From a virus: a stretch of 64,000 nucleotides of DNA. Below, one piece after another: positions 1-9,485 of this stretch; position 1 is the stretch's first letter, and each line of letters starts with the position of its first letter. The notes below the pieces were generated by a model. It did not search any database. It saw only the letters and a list, made by a program, of their open reading frames with translations, and was not told where the DNA came from. Where the stretch lies: positions 1 to 64,000 of the IMG/VR virus record IMGVR_UViG_3300031951_000003; one strand, given 5' to 3'. The position numbers were made by a program, and so were the translations under genes.

Positions 1-344
1 GTTCCAGAAGTTCCTGACGAACCACTTGAACCAGATGAGCCAGATGTTCCACTTGTTCCAGATGAGCCAGATGTTCCACTTGTTCCAGATGAACCTGAAC
101 TTCCAGATGAACCTGATGTTCCGCTTGTTCCAGATGTTCCATTAGTTCCAGAAGTTCCTGACGAACCACTTGAACCAGATGAGCCAGATGTTCCACTTGT
201 TCCAGATGAGCCAGATGTTCCACTTGTTCCAGATGAACCTGAACTTCCAGATGAACCTGATGTTCCGCTTGTTCCAGATGTTCCATTAGTTCCAGAAGTT
301 CCTGACGAACCACTTGAACCAGATGAGCCAGATGTTCCACTTGT
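1..344. repeat. 144-bp perfect tandem repeat inside the collagen-like gene
   Basis: Bases 1-144 and 145-288 are identical, and a third copy matches from 289 to 344 before diverging. The unit is 48 codons, so copy-number change keeps the frame. The array touches the window edge and may continue beyond it. Confidence 0.9.
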
Positions 345-3300
345 CCCTGATGAACCTGATGTTCCACTTGTTCCTGATGAACCACTTGAACCTGATGAAC
401 CTGATGTTCCAGATGTTCCATTTGTTCCAGATGTTCCGCTTGAGCCTGAACTTCCCGAAGAACCTGATGTTCCGCTTGTTCCAGAAGAGCCCGATGTTCC
501 ACTTGTTCCTGATGAACCACTCGAACCTGAAGAACCTGATGTTCCGCTTGTTCCTGATGTTCCGTCAGTTCCACTTGAACCTGAACTACCTGAAGAACCC
601 GAAGTTCCGCTTGTCCCTGAACTACCTGAAGAACCTGAAGTTCCGCTAGTTCCACTCGAACCTGAACTTCCCGAAGAACCTGAAGTTCCGCTAGTTCCAG
701 ATGTTCCGTTTGTTCCAGATGTTCCGCTTGAACCTGAACTTCCACTTGAACCAGATGTTCCACTTGTTCCCGATGAACCCGATGTTCCAGACGTTCCAGA
801 AGAACCTGAGCTTCCTGAAGAACCTGAAGTTCCGCTAGTTCCAGATGTTCCGTTTGTTCCACTTGTTCCAGAAGAGCCTGAGGAACCACTTGAGCCTGAG
901 GTTCCAGATGAACCTGATGTTCCGCTTGTTCCAGAAGAGCCAGATGAACCACTTGAACCAGATGTTCCACTTGTTCCAGATGTTCCGTTCGTTCCAGATG
1001 TTCCTGATGAACCACTTGAACCGCTTGAACCAGATGTTCCACTAGTACCAGAGGAGCCTGATGTTCCACTTGTGCCCGATGAACCTGAACTACCAGAAGA
1101 ACCTGATGTTCCGCTAGTTCCAGATGTACCATTTGTGCCAGATGTTCCGCTCGAACCTGAGCTACCCGAAGAACCTGATGTCCCTGAAGAACCTGAAGTT
1201 CCACTTGTTCCCGATGAACCAGATGAGCCACTAGAGCCAGATGTTCCGCTTGTTCCCGATGTTCCGTTTGTTCCAGAAGTCCCAGATGAACCACTTGAAC
1301 CTGAAGAACCTGAAGTTCCGCTCGTTCCCGAAGAACCTGAAGAACCTGATGTTCCGCTAGTTCCAGATGAACCACTTGAACCTGAAGAACCTGAAGTTCC
1401 GCTAGTTCCAGAAGTTCCATTTGTTCCAGATGTTCCTGAAGAACCTGAACTTCCACTCGAACCAGATGTTCCTGATGTTCCAGATGAACCAGATGTTCCA
1501 CTTGTGCCTGATGAACCTGAGCTACCCGAAGAACCTGAAGTTCCACTTGTTCCTGATGTCCCAGAAGTTCCATTTGTTCCAGAGGTTCCTGATGAACCTG
1601 AGCTACCACTTGAACCTGATGTCCCTGAAGAGCCAGATGTTCCGCTTGTTCCTGATGAACCACTTGAACCTGACGAACCTGATGTTCCACTTGTTCCCGA
1701 TGTTCCGTTTGTTCCTGAGGTCCCTGATGAACCGCTTGAACCAGATGAGCCTGATGTTCCACTTGTTCCAGAAGAACCTGATGTTCCACTTGTTCCAGAA
1801 GAACCTGAAGAACCGCTTGAACCTGATGTCCCTGAAGAGCCAGATGTTCCACTTGTTCCGGAAGAACCTGAAGAACCACTCGAGCCTGAAGTTCCGGAAG
1901 AACCTGATGTTCCAGAAGAACCTGAAGTTCCAGATGAACCTGAAGTTCCAGATGAACCGTTTCCACCTGTTGCACCATCCAAATTGGTTGTCCAACTATT
2001 GAATGTTCCTGTTCCGTTTATTTCCAACACATATAATGTCAATGCTCCTGTCGAAGAATCATAACTTACAACATCTCCATGGAAGTGATTTGCTAATGAA
2101 TTAGAAACAATAAGATGTTGTGCAATTGTATATGATAAACCAGTGCTTGTTGTTAAAGAAGTATTAGCACTTAACGTTAGTGTTGATAAATCAATTGATG
2201 TTGTTGAAGTTCCACTGTATTGTGCACTAATTCCTGATGTTCCAGATGTTCCGTTCGTTCCAGATGTTCCTGATGAGCCACTCGAACCAGATGAACCCGA
2301 TGTTCCGCTAGTTCCTGATGAACCAGATGTTCCGCTAGTTCCAGATGAACCTGAACTTCCTGATGAACCTGAAGTTCCACTCGTCCCAGATGTTCCATCT
2401 GTTCCAGATGTTCCTGAAGAACCACTCGAACCTGATGAACCTGAAGTTCCACTTGTTCCTGAACTACCTGAAGAACCTGAAGTTCCACTTGTCCCTGAAG
2501 AACCAGATGAACCACTTGAACCTGAAGTCCCACTAGTTCCTGATGTTCCATTTGTTCCAGATGTCCCACTCGAGCCTGAACTTCCGCTTGAACCCGATGT
2601 TCCTGAAGAGCCAGATGTTCCGCTAGTCCCAGATGAACCTGAACTTCCCGAAGAACCTGATGTTCCACTTGTTCCAGATGTCCCATCTGTTCCAGATGTT
2701 CCTGATGAACCTGAGCTACCCGAAGAACCAGATGTTCCTGATGAACCAGATGTTCCACTTGTCCCTGATGAACCAGATGAACCGCTCGAACCTGAAGTTC
2801 CGCTTGTTCCTGATGTTCCATCAGTTCCACTTATTCCTGAAGAACCACTTGTTCCCGAACTTCCTGATGAACCATCAAGGCCATTTAATAAAATCCAACC
2901 ACTAAGTGAAGATGGTTCATTTGTATTATTATTTATAGTTGATTGGTATGAAAATAAACCATCTATAACCATATCGCCATCCATATAAGTTGTTCCCGAT
3001 ACATAAGCTCCTTTGAATGGAGATGTTCCTGATGAACCTGAAGTTCCAGATGAGCCACTTGTTCCTGATGTTCCGTTTACTCCACTTAATCCACTAGAAC
3101 CACTCGAGCCTGATGTCCCATCAGTCCCTGAAGAACCACTTGAACCTGATGTTCCGTCTATTCCACTAGTTCCAGAAGAACCTGATGTTCCACTTGAGCC
3201 TGAAGAACCTGAGCTACCAGATGAACCTGATGTTCCACTTGTGCCTGAAGAACCTGAGCTACCAGATGAACCTGATGTTCCACTTGTTCCTGAACTACCA

Positions 3301-5417
3301 TCTGTTCCACTTGAGCCTGAAGAACCTGAGCTACCAGATGAACCTGATGTTCCACTAGTTCCTGATGAACCACTTGAACCTGAGGTTCCGCTAGTTCCCG
3401 AAGTGCCGTCTGTCCCACTTGAGCCAGATGAACCTGAAGTTCCACTAGTTCCCGAAGTGCCGTCTGTCCCACTTGTTCCAGAAGAACCTGATGTTCCACT
3501 TGTGCCTGAAGAACCACTTGAACCTGATGTTCCGTCTATTCCACTAGTTCCAGAAGAACCTGATGTTCCACTTGAGCCTGAAGAACCTGAGCTACCAGAT
3601 GAACCTGATGTTCCACTAGTTCCTGAAGAACCATCTGTTCCACTGGAACCAGATGAACCTGATGTTCCACTAGTTCCTGAAGAACCATCTGTTCCACTAG
3701 AACCAGATGAACCTGATGTTCCACTTGTGCCTGAAGAACCTGAGCTACCAGATGAACCCGATGTTCCACTAGTTCCTGAAGTTCCGTCCATTCCGCTAGT
3801 TCCTGAAGAACCACTTGAACCTGATGTTCCGCTAGTTCCCGAAGTGCCGTCTGTCCCACTTGAGCCAGATGAACCTGAAGTTCCACTAGTTCCCGAAGTG
3901 CCGTCTGTCCCACTTGTTCCAGAAGAACCTGATGTTCCACTTGTGCCTGAAGAACCACTTGAACCTGATGTCCCACTTGTTCCTGAAGTGCCGTCTATTC
4001 CGCTAGTTCCTGAACTACCGTCTGTTCCACTTGAGCCTGAAGAACCTGAGCTACCAGATGAACCTGATGTTCCACTAGTTCCTGAAGAACCATCTGTTCC
4101 ACTGGAACCAGATGAACCTGATGTTCCACTAGTTCCTGAAGAACCATCTGTTCCACTAGAACCAGATGAACCTGATGTTCCACTTGTGCCTGAAGAACCT
4201 GAGCTACCAGATGAACCCGATGTTCCACTAGTTCCTGAAGTTCCGTCCATTCCGCTAGTTCCTGAAGAACCACTTGAACCTGATGTTCCGCTAGTTCCTG
4301 AAGTTCCATCAATACCACTAGTTCCTGAAGTTCCATCAATACCACTAGTTCCTGAAGAACCTGATGTTCCATCGATACCACTTGTTCCAGAAGTTCCATC
4401 TAATCCGCTTGTTCCTGAAGTTCCATCAATACCACTAGTTCCTGAAGTTCCATCGATACCACTTGTTCCTGATGAACCTGATGTTCCATCGATACCACTT
4501 GTTCCTGATGAACCTGATGTTCCACTTGTTCCCGACGAACCACTTGAGCCTGAAGTTCCACTAATTCCTGAAGTTCCAGATGTTCCGTCTATTCCGCTAG
4601 TCCCAGATGTTCCGTCTATTCCGCTAGTCCCAGATGTTCCGTCTATTCCGCTAGTTCCTGATGTTCCATCTGTTCCACTGGAACCAGATGAACCTGATGT
4701 TCCACTAGTTCCTGAAGAACCATCTGTTCCACTAGAACCAGATGAACCTGAAGAACCTGATGTCCCATCAATTCCACTTGTTCCTGATGTCCCATCAATT
4801 CCACTAGTCCCTGATGTTCCGTCTAAACCGCTTGTTCCAGAAGAACCAGATGTTCCATCTAATCCACTTGTTCCTGATGTCCCATCAATTCCACTAGTTC
4901 CTGAGGTTCCATCAATTCCACTAGTTCCTGAGGTTCCATCTATGCCACTTGAACCAGACGTTCCGTCTACTCCACTTGTTCCTGAAGTGCCATCTATTCC
5001 AGATGTTCCACTCGAACCAGAAGTTCCGGATGTTCCGTCTAATCCGCTTGTTCCTGAAGTTCCATCAATTCCACTAGTTCCTGATGTTCCGTCTATTCCG
5101 CTAGTTCCAGAAGAGCCTGATGTTCCGTCTAAACCACTTGTTCCTGAAGTGCCATCTACCCCAGATGTTCCACTCGAACCAGAAGTTCCGTTGATACCAC
5201 TTGAGCCAGAAGTCCCGTCGATTCCTGATGAACCACTTGAACCAGATGTTCCACTAGTCCCTGATGTTCCTCCTGTTATACTTTCCGTCAAGGCTGAAAA
5301 CGTAATTTGCCCCGAAGTTCCTGATGTGCCTCCAGTATAGTCTGTAACTATATATAACCTATCGTCTGGGGCTGCCGATAGGACTATAGGTAAATCCGTT
5401 ATTCTTGTTGTTGCCAT
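1..5417 (-). CDS. Giant collagen-like (Gly-X-Y) tail-fibre protein, 3' end beyond the window
   Basis: The frame opens at the ATG at 5417-5415 and stays open for 1805 codons to the left edge, so the protein is incomplete. The first ~30 residues (MATTRITDLPIVLSAAPDDR) resemble the N-terminal attachment segments of phage fibres. Almost everything after that is Gly-X-Y triplets, mainly GTS and GSS, with occasional GID, GVD, GLD and GIN and almost no proline. Two non-collagen islands interrupt the repeats in frame. One, around 3000-2870, has a GAYVSGTTYMDGDMV...W pattern like small carbohydrate-binding modules. The other, around 2240-1970, has a GLSYTIAQHLIVSN...FHGDVVSYDSSTGAL pattern seen in phage fibre knobs. 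The likely role is a long trimeric adhesion fibre. Function and trimerisation are inferred; the reading frame is directly visible. Confidence 0.85.
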   Translation of the reverse strand, partial: MATTRITDLPIVLSAAPDDRLYIVTDYTGGTSGTSGQITFSALTESITGGTSGTSGTSGSSGSSGIDGTSGSSGINGTSGSSGTSGVDGTSGTSGLDGTSGSSGTSGIDGTSGTSGIDGTSGTSGLDGTSGTSGSSGTSGIDGTSGTSGVDGTSGSSGIDGTSGTSGIDGTSGTSGIDGTSGTSGLDGTSGSSGTSGLDGTSGTSGIDGTSGTSGIDGTSGSSGSSGSSGTDGSSGTSGTSGSSGSSGTDGTSGTSGIDGTSGTSGIDGTSGTSGIDGTSGTSGISGTSGSSGSSGTSGTSGSSGTSGIDGTSGSSGTSGIDGTSGTSGIDGTSGTSGLDGTSGTSGIDGTSGSSGTSGIDGTSGTSGIDGTSGTSGTSGSSGSSGTSGMDGTSGTSGTSGSSGSSGSSGTSGTSGSSGSSGTDGSSGTSGTSGSSGSSGTDGSSGTSGTSGSSGSSGSSGSSGTDGSSGTSGIDGTSGTSGTSGSSGSSGTSGTSGSSGTSGTDGTSGTSGTSGSSGSSGTDGTSGTSGTSGSSGSSGTSGMDGTSGTSGTSGSSGSSGSSGTSGTSGSSGSSGTDGSSGTSGTSGSSGSSGTDGSSGTSGTSGSSGSSGSSGSSGTSGSSGTSGIDGTSGSSGSSGTSGTSGSSGTSGTDGTSGTSGTSGSSGSSGTDGTSGTSGTSGSSGSSGTSGTSGSSGSSGSSGSSGTDGSSGTSGTSGSSGSSGSSGTSGTSGSSGSSGSSGSSGTSGSSGTSGIDGTSGSSGSSGTDGTSGSSGSSGLSGVNGTSGTSGSSGTSGSSGTSPFKGAYVSGTTYMDGDMVIDGLFSYQSTINNNTNEPSSLSGWILLNGLDGSSGSSGTSGSSGISGTDGTSGTSGTSGSSGSSGSSGTSGTSGSSGTSGSSGSSGSSGTSGTDGTSGTSGTSGSSGSSGSSGTSGTSGSSGTSGSSGSSGSSGTSGTNGTSGTSGTSGSSGSSGSSGTSGTSGSSGSSGTSGTSGSSGSSGSSGTSGTDGTSGTSGTSGSSGSSGSSGTSGTSGSSGTSGTSGSSGSSGSSGTSGTNGTSGTSGISAQYSGTSTTSIDLSTLTLSANTSLTTSTGLSYTIAQHLIVSNSLANHFHGDVVSYDSSTGALTLYVLEINGTGTFNSWTTNLDGATGGNGSSGTSGSSGTSGSSGTSGSSGTSGSSGSSGSSGTSGTSGSSGTSGSSGSSGSSGTSGTSGSSGTSGTSGSSGSSGSSGTSGTNGTSGTSGTSGSSGSSGSSGTSGTSGSSGTSGSSGSSGSSGTSGTNGTSGTSGTSGTSGSSGSSGSSGTSGTSGSSGTSGTSGSSGSSGSSGTSGTNGTSGTSGTSGSSGSSGSSGTSGTSGSSGSSGTSGTSGSSGSSGSSGTSGTNGTSGTSGTSGSSGSSGSSGTSGTSGSSGTSGSSGSSGSSGTSGTNGTSGTSGTSGSSGSSGSSGTSGTSGSSGTSGTSGSSGSSGSSGTSGTNGTSGTSGTSGSSGSSGSSGTSGTSGSSGTSGSSGSSGSSGTSGTNGTSGTSGTSGSSGSSGSSGTSGTSGSSGTSGTSGSSGSSGSSGTSGTNGTSGTSGTSGSSGSSGSSGTSGTSGSSGSSGTSGTSGSSGSSGSSGTDGTSGTSGTSGSSGSSGSSGTSGTSGSSGTSGTSGSSGSSGSSGTSGTNGTSGTSGSSGSSGSSGTSGTSGSSGTSGTSGSSGSSGSSGTSGTNGTSGTSGTSGSSGSSGSSGTSGTSGSSGTSGTSGSSGSSGSSGTSGTNGTSGTSGTSGSSGSSGSSGTSGTSGSSGTSGTSGSSGSSGSSGTSG
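3565..4298. repeat. 275-bp perfect direct repeat (3565-3839 and 4024-4298)
   Basis: The two copies are identical over 275 bases and lie 459 bases (153 codons) apart, so recombination between them would delete or duplicate an in-frame block. A second partial repeat pair, near 3391-3530 and 3832-3970, is offset by 441 bases. Both lie in the Gly-X-Y region. Confidence 0.88.
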
Positions 5418-5421
5418 AGCT

Positions 5422-5429
5422 TATAAATA
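5422..5429 (-). promoter_or_regulatory. TATTTATA box before the collagen-like gene
   Basis: An exact TATTTATA on the coding strand ends only 4 bases before the ATG at 5417. That is tight for a conventional promoter followed by a leader. Confidence 0.4.
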
Positions 5430-5455
5430 TTTTCTATTAATCTTTTTTATTTGGT

Positions 5456-6943
5456 TTAACATGGTTGCCATAGTCCTCCGACAACAAATCCATCACTATC
5501 TATTTGCCAATATCCTGTGAGAGAGTCGGTGCTGTTGGTATACCAATAATTATTCCCGTTGAAAGGCGTATTGAATGAACTGTCTGCAAAGAATCTCGTT
5601 GCACTATACCAATCATTCGATGGACTGTAAATTGTTTGACCCAACGTTTGTGGGTCTATACATATTGGTTGTGTTGTTTCCCCTGATGAAACTAAGAATG
5701 ATGTAATTTCTTGTTGAGCACCAATTGGGTCACCATTTTGAGCAATTAATTCTTGACCATCTTGAGTTATAATTAAAATCTCAAATACGGATGGAGTTGC
5801 TGTTGGTGAAGGAGTAAACGAAGGGGTTGGTGTATTAGTTTCTGTTGGAGTTGGTGTGTTAGTTTCTGTTGGAGTTGGTGTGTTAGTTTCTGTTGGAGTA
5901 GGAGTCGGAGATATCAAACATCCGTTAGGGTCCGAACTTGTGATTAGACCTGCTCCGCCTGTAACTCTATACCAAGCAACACCGTTGGAATAGTATCCGT
6001 CAGGTGCTGGTGTTGTAAGAGCCGAATCAGTATATAAAGTTTCCCCAATGTTAGGTCCAGGTCCATCTCCAGGTCCACTGTAGAAGTTAGTTGGTGATGA
6101 GTAAAAATTACCACACGATGTTAATGAGCTAGATAAATCATAACCTAATGAATATTCCCAATATGCTCTTGAAGCTGTAGGTGTTGTTGTCGGTGTTGCG
6201 GTTGGAGTTTCAGTTTGCGTAGGTGTTTGTGTTGGAGTCTCAGTATTTGTTGGGGTTGGAGTCTCTGTAGGCGTCTCGCTTGGTGTTACAGATGGTGTTG
6301 GTGTGTTAGTTTCAGTTGGAGTTTGAGTTGGTGTCTCACCAGGTGTTGCGGTAGGTGATTCTGTAGGTGTTTGTGATGGGGTTTCGGTTGGAGTTCCCGT
6401 CTGTGTTGGTGTAGGAGTTTCAGAAGTAGAAGGGGTCGGTGTAGGAGTTGTTGTTGGTGTCTCCGTTTGTGTTGGGGTCGGCGATTCTGTTGCAGTTGGT
6501 GTTTGACCAGGGCTTGCAGTTATACTTGGAGTTGGTGTTTGTGTCTGAGTTTCAGTTGGAGTTTGTGTTGGAGTCTCTGAAGTTGTTGGAGTCTGTGTTG
6601 TTGTTGGTGTTTCTGTAGGTGTAGAATTAGGGGTTCCTGTATTTGTTGGTGTAGGTGTAAACGTAGGTGTTACAGTAGGAGTAGGTGTAGGTGTAGGGGT
6701 AACGCATTCAAATGTAATAACAACTCCGTTGAACATTTCGGTTCTTGTCTGTGCAGAGGCATAAAGAGTTGCGGCTGAAAGGTAGGTCGAAGTCCCATAA
6801 TAGATATCGAATGGACCTAAGGCATTAGAATTCTGAGATAATCTTACAATGTAAGTGACACATCCCGTAACCGAGACCTGTTGCGTAACTACTGTATTAC
6901 AACCTTCAGCAGTATTGACACAAAAAATATTATAAAGGGACAT
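5456..6943 (-). CDS. Thr-Pro-rich phage surface/fibre protein
   Basis: This 495-residue protein has three parts. Residues 1-80 form a small cysteine-containing beta-rich domain with a PFDIYY...YLSA pattern. Residues ~80-260 are a mucin-like linker of (T/S)-P-T-(E/P) repeats, which is extended and probably a glycosylation target. After it come two related globular units, ~262-345 and ~405-495, each with a (F/Y)xDSxxxTP...Y..G..W pattern and separated by a second TPTPTETN linker. I infer a virion-surface appendage between the SprB-like adhesin and the collagen-like fibre. No enzyme motif is visible. The ATG at 6943 follows a TATTTATT box. Confidence 0.75.
   Translation of the reverse strand: MSLYNIFCVNTAEGCNTVVTQQVSVTGCVTYIVRLSQNSNALGPFDIYYGTSTYLSAATLYASAQTRTEMFNGVVITFECVTPTPTPTPTVTPTFTPTPTNTGTPNSTPTETPTTTQTPTTSETPTQTPTETQTQTPTPSITASPGQTPTATESPTPTQTETPTTTPTPTPSTSETPTPTQTGTPTETPSQTPTESPTATPGETPTQTPTETNTPTPSVTPSETPTETPTPTNTETPTQTPTQTETPTATPTTTPTASRAYWEYSLGYDLSSSLTSCGNFYSSPTNFYSGPGDGPGPNIGETLYTDSALTTPAPDGYYSNGVAWYRVTGGAGLITSSDPNGCLISPTPTPTETNTPTPTETNTPTPTETNTPTPSFTPSPTATPSVFEILIITQDGQELIAQNGDPIGAQQEITSFLVSSGETTQPICIDPQTLGQTIYSPSNDWYSATRFFADSSFNTPFNGNNYWYTNSTDSLTGYWQIDSDGFVVGGLWQPC
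5827..5898. repeat. 24-bp tandem repeat, three units
   Basis: Units 5827-5850, 5851-5874 and 5875-5898 differ at one base and encode the 8-residue TPTPTETN-type linker in the Thr-Pro-rich protein. Confidence 0.85.
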
Positions 6944-6956
6944 CCGCGGTTTTTTT

Positions 6957-6964
6957 AATAAATA
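6957..6964 (-). promoter_or_regulatory. TATTTATT box before the Thr-Pro-rich gene
   Basis: It lies 13 bases upstream of the ATG at 6943, in a 73-base gap after the preceding gene. Confidence 0.45.
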
Positions 6965-7015
6965 CCACGATTATCTATTTGAATATCTCGAAACGAAAAA
7001 TTATTAAATACTTTA

Positions 7016-7342
7016 TCATGTACAAATAATATTGAATCCACATACAGCATTTTGAATGTCTATATTTACAACACAACTCTCGAGCTCAACTGTAATATTG
7101 AAAGTACAACCAAATGTACAATCTAGTATTTTTACTGACTCACATCCATTTGCATCAACCAAACGTAACATGATTTCAGGTGCGGTCTGAAATATTGTAG
7201 GAATAGTTGTATTGTAATAAACAGTTGGTGGAACTCCACTAATTGTACCAAGTAAAAACTGATTATTTCCGTATATGTCGGATATAAAAGCTTGTATTGG
7301 AAAAGTGCCCCCTGTGATTTCTGTTATTCTTACCTGAACCAT
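7016..7342 (-). CDS. Small beta-rich virion protein, unknown function
   Basis: The protein has 108 residues if translation starts at the ATG at 7342-7340. That ATG shares its A with the TAA of the upstream adhesin gene (TAATG), which suggests translational coupling. A longer reading from a TTG at 7354 is less likely. The sequence is beta-rich (ITGGTFPIQAFISDIYGNN, then LRLVDANGCESVKILDC) and has several cysteines in its C-terminal half. The VDANGC phrase matches the SprB-like repeats of the neighbouring protein, so it may be an accessory adhesin subunit. I do not recognise a family. Confidence 0.65.
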   Translation of the reverse strand: MVQVRITEITGGTFPIQAFISDIYGNNQFLLGTISGVPPTVYYNTTIPTIFQTAPEIMLRLVDANGCESVKILDCTFGCTFNITVELESCVVNIDIQNAVCGFNIICT

Positions 7343-9480
7343 TATGTTAAACAAATTATATCATAAACAATCGACAACTCCACAACAATTTCTTGACCAT
7401 TCAATGAATTGTTTGCCGGGTTAGTTGCAATTGTTATTTGGTTGTTTATTTGGTCTATTGTTACAGTCAAAATTCCTGGTATGGAAAGTAGTAGACTCTT
7501 TATAGTATCATACCATAAATTATCACCCGGCGGATTGTTCAGAGTCGTTGCTGTGAAGAAAGTGCTTGATGCACTCAACCCCGCTGGGTTGACATTGACT
7601 TTAGCTGTGAATATTGCAGAAATCAAATCACAGTTTGTATTGTCTTGCGTCAAATCAGCGTAACCCTCGTTTAACATTTGTAGTAAACCGAGTTTAGTTG
7701 GGGAATCTATGTTAAAGATTTCTTCTCCCATAACATAACACTGATAAGATGTATAGTTGGTGTCACAGGTAATTGTTGTTGAGCGTGAAAGTGAACATCC
7801 ATTTGCATCAACAATAGAAAGACTGTATGTTCCTCCTGTCAAATTGTAAACTTCAATTTGTTGAGGGTTAGATGGGACGTTATTTGACCAATTGAATTGG
7901 AATGGTGGTGTGCCCGAAGTGATGAATGCGGTAATTTGACCATCGTTTCCTGAGCCACAATTAATACTATATAAACTAAAATCTAAGTTGTCTCCTTTTG
8001 GGATGAAAATTGTTTGAGTTTGTTGACATCCCGTTGAGTCAGTAACAGTAACAACATGGTTTCCAAAAGTTAAGTTATTAAATGTTACCGCTGTTAAATT
8101 TGTATCAACAACATTCAATATTCCATCAACTGAATAATCCAATGGTAGAGTATATCCTGGTGATGTAGTAATTCTTACACTTCCGTTGTTTTGATTACAC
8201 GTTGTTCCTGTGATTTCTGTTGAAAGTGTGAATTTATTAATTGCCAATATTATCACTTCTTGACTAAATTGGCATCCTGTAGAATCCTCAACAAATACTG
8301 AGTAAGTGTCCGCAGATAAATTCTCAAAGGTTTGAATTTGTTGTTGTCCTACAATAATTTTTTGGTTTCCTCCGTCGCCAACCAAGGTGTAGGTAAAGGG
8401 ACCTTGTCCTCCTATAACTGTGACAGTTATCAATCCATCATTACTTGAACAATAAGAATTAGTTCCAACAACACTTACAGAACTCATCCCGTTTGGTGTT
8501 AGTAAAGTAGTCCCCGTGAATATTTGACACAGTCCAGCATCTGTGACTGAGAAATTGTAATCACCAGCAGATAATCCTGATATCGTAAAATCTTGAGCAT
8601 ATGATATGAGAACTTGGCCTGTTGACGCGGAGTAATAATATGGTTGACTTCCACCTGTTATTGTGAGAGTAATTGAGCCATCGCTTTGGAAACAACTTGG
8701 ATTGGTTTCTGTTGTGAAAAACGCACCCATTTGGTCGACGTTGACGACAGCAGCATCTTTTATGTTTACACAACCAAAACCATCTTTAACTTCAACCGAA
8801 TATAATCCTTCAGTCAATCCTGTTGCAGTTGCACCTGTCTGACCATTAGACCACAAATAAGTAAAAGGTCCTTGTCCCGTTAGTCCCGTGACCATTATCT
8901 TACCAATCGGGGTTCCTCCACAACTCGAATTAGGTATGGAATATAAACCGTAGTTGGTGAGAAGAGATTGTTCAACGATAAAACTTTGGCTAAAACCTGA
9001 GCATCCACCTAAATCACTAACGGCCAAGTAATATGTTCCGGCCGAAAGATTTTCAAAAATTACGGTTGGGTTGCTTGAAAGGAAAGTTTGAACAAGTGTT
9101 CCGTCACCTGAGAAGACAGAATAATTTGCAGAAGAATAAATCGTATTAGAGGAACCAGTAACAGAACCATTGTTTTCAGCACAAGTGGTGTTCTGAACAC
9201 CGAGAACACTACAACACACTCCACTCGAAATAGGTATGTTAACATTAATTTCTTGATTTGTTGGTAAAGTGCTATCATTCACAGTCATTAGGACGACTGA
9301 ACTAAATAATCCTGATTTGGTTACTGGCGCATTTTCAGCTAATGTAACCGTCGGATAATAAGGGTCAACAAATTGGACGGTATATGGTTCTATACCACCT
9401 GAGAAAGAGATTTGGAATGCACCGCTTCCGTTATTTTGACAATCCCCTGTTACTAATAATGTATAATCAAATAATGCCAT
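7342..9480 (-). CDS. SprB-repeat adhesin-like tail protein
   Basis: This 712-residue protein has about six tandem units between residues ~98 and ~570. Each follows the pattern C..(N/S)(D/N)G.I...(I/V)(T/S)GG..P(F/Y).Y...... followed by L(S/T).G.Y...V.D..GC. That is the signature of SprB-type repeats, which are known from the mobile surface adhesin of gliding flavobacteria. The N-terminal ~95 residues look like a related unit. The C-terminal ~140 residues (from about TNYTSYQCYVMGEEIFNID) form a different domain, perhaps for virion attachment. The role in host adsorption is inferred. It is followed by a TAATG-coupled small gene and starts 6 bases after the 992-residue gene. Confidence 0.75.
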   Translation of the reverse strand: MALFDYTLLVTGDCQNNGSGAFQISFSGGIEPYTVQFVDPYYPTVTLAENAPVTKSGLFSSVVLMTVNDSTLPTNQEINVNIPISSGVCCSVLGVQNTTCAENNGSVTGSSNTIYSSANYSVFSGDGTLVQTFLSSNPTVIFENLSAGTYYLAVSDLGGCSGFSQSFIVEQSLLTNYGLYSIPNSSCGGTPIGKIMVTGLTGQGPFTYLWSNGQTGATATGLTEGLYSVEVKDGFGCVNIKDAAVVNVDQMGAFFTTETNPSCFQSDGSITLTITGGSQPYYYSASTGQVLISYAQDFTISGLSAGDYNFSVTDAGLCQIFTGTTLLTPNGMSSVSVVGTNSYCSSNDGLITVTVIGGQGPFTYTLVGDGGNQKIIVGQQQIQTFENLSADTYSVFVEDSTGCQFSQEVIILAINKFTLSTEITGTTCNQNNGSVRITTSPGYTLPLDYSVDGILNVVDTNLTAVTFNNLTFGNHVVTVTDSTGCQQTQTIFIPKGDNLDFSLYSINCGSGNDGQITAFITSGTPPFQFNWSNNVPSNPQQIEVYNLTGGTYSLSIVDANGCSLSRSTTITCDTNYTSYQCYVMGEEIFNIDSPTKLGLLQMLNEGYADLTQDNTNCDLISAIFTAKVNVNPAGLSASSTFFTATTLNNPPGDNLWYDTIKSLLLSIPGILTVTIDQINNQITIATNPANNSLNGQEIVVELSIVYDIICLT

Positions 9481-9485
9481 TCAAT

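Noticed and set aside
2177-4399. Minus-strand open frames rich in Gln-Val-Glu-His (for example 2177-2830, 3536-3976, 3995-4399)
   Set aside because: These are out-of-frame readings of the same repeat DNA on the coding strand.
1072-5340. Long plus-strand open frames with Pro-Asp-Val-Pro/Glu-Pro repeats (1072-2064, 2143-2988, 3013-5340)
   Set aside because: They are antisense shadows of the collagen-like gene. Only the minus frame runs unbroken through the non-repeat islands, begins at a proper ATG and gives Gly-X-Y triplets.
1-5340. CRISPR-like appearance of short repeats
   Set aside because: There is no constant repeat with unique spacers; periodicity is 9 bases and multiples, from Gly-X-Y codons.
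7340-7354. TTG start at 7354 for the 108-residue gene
   Set aside because: The ATG at 7342 forms a TAATG junction, the same coupling seen at 12464 and 41355.
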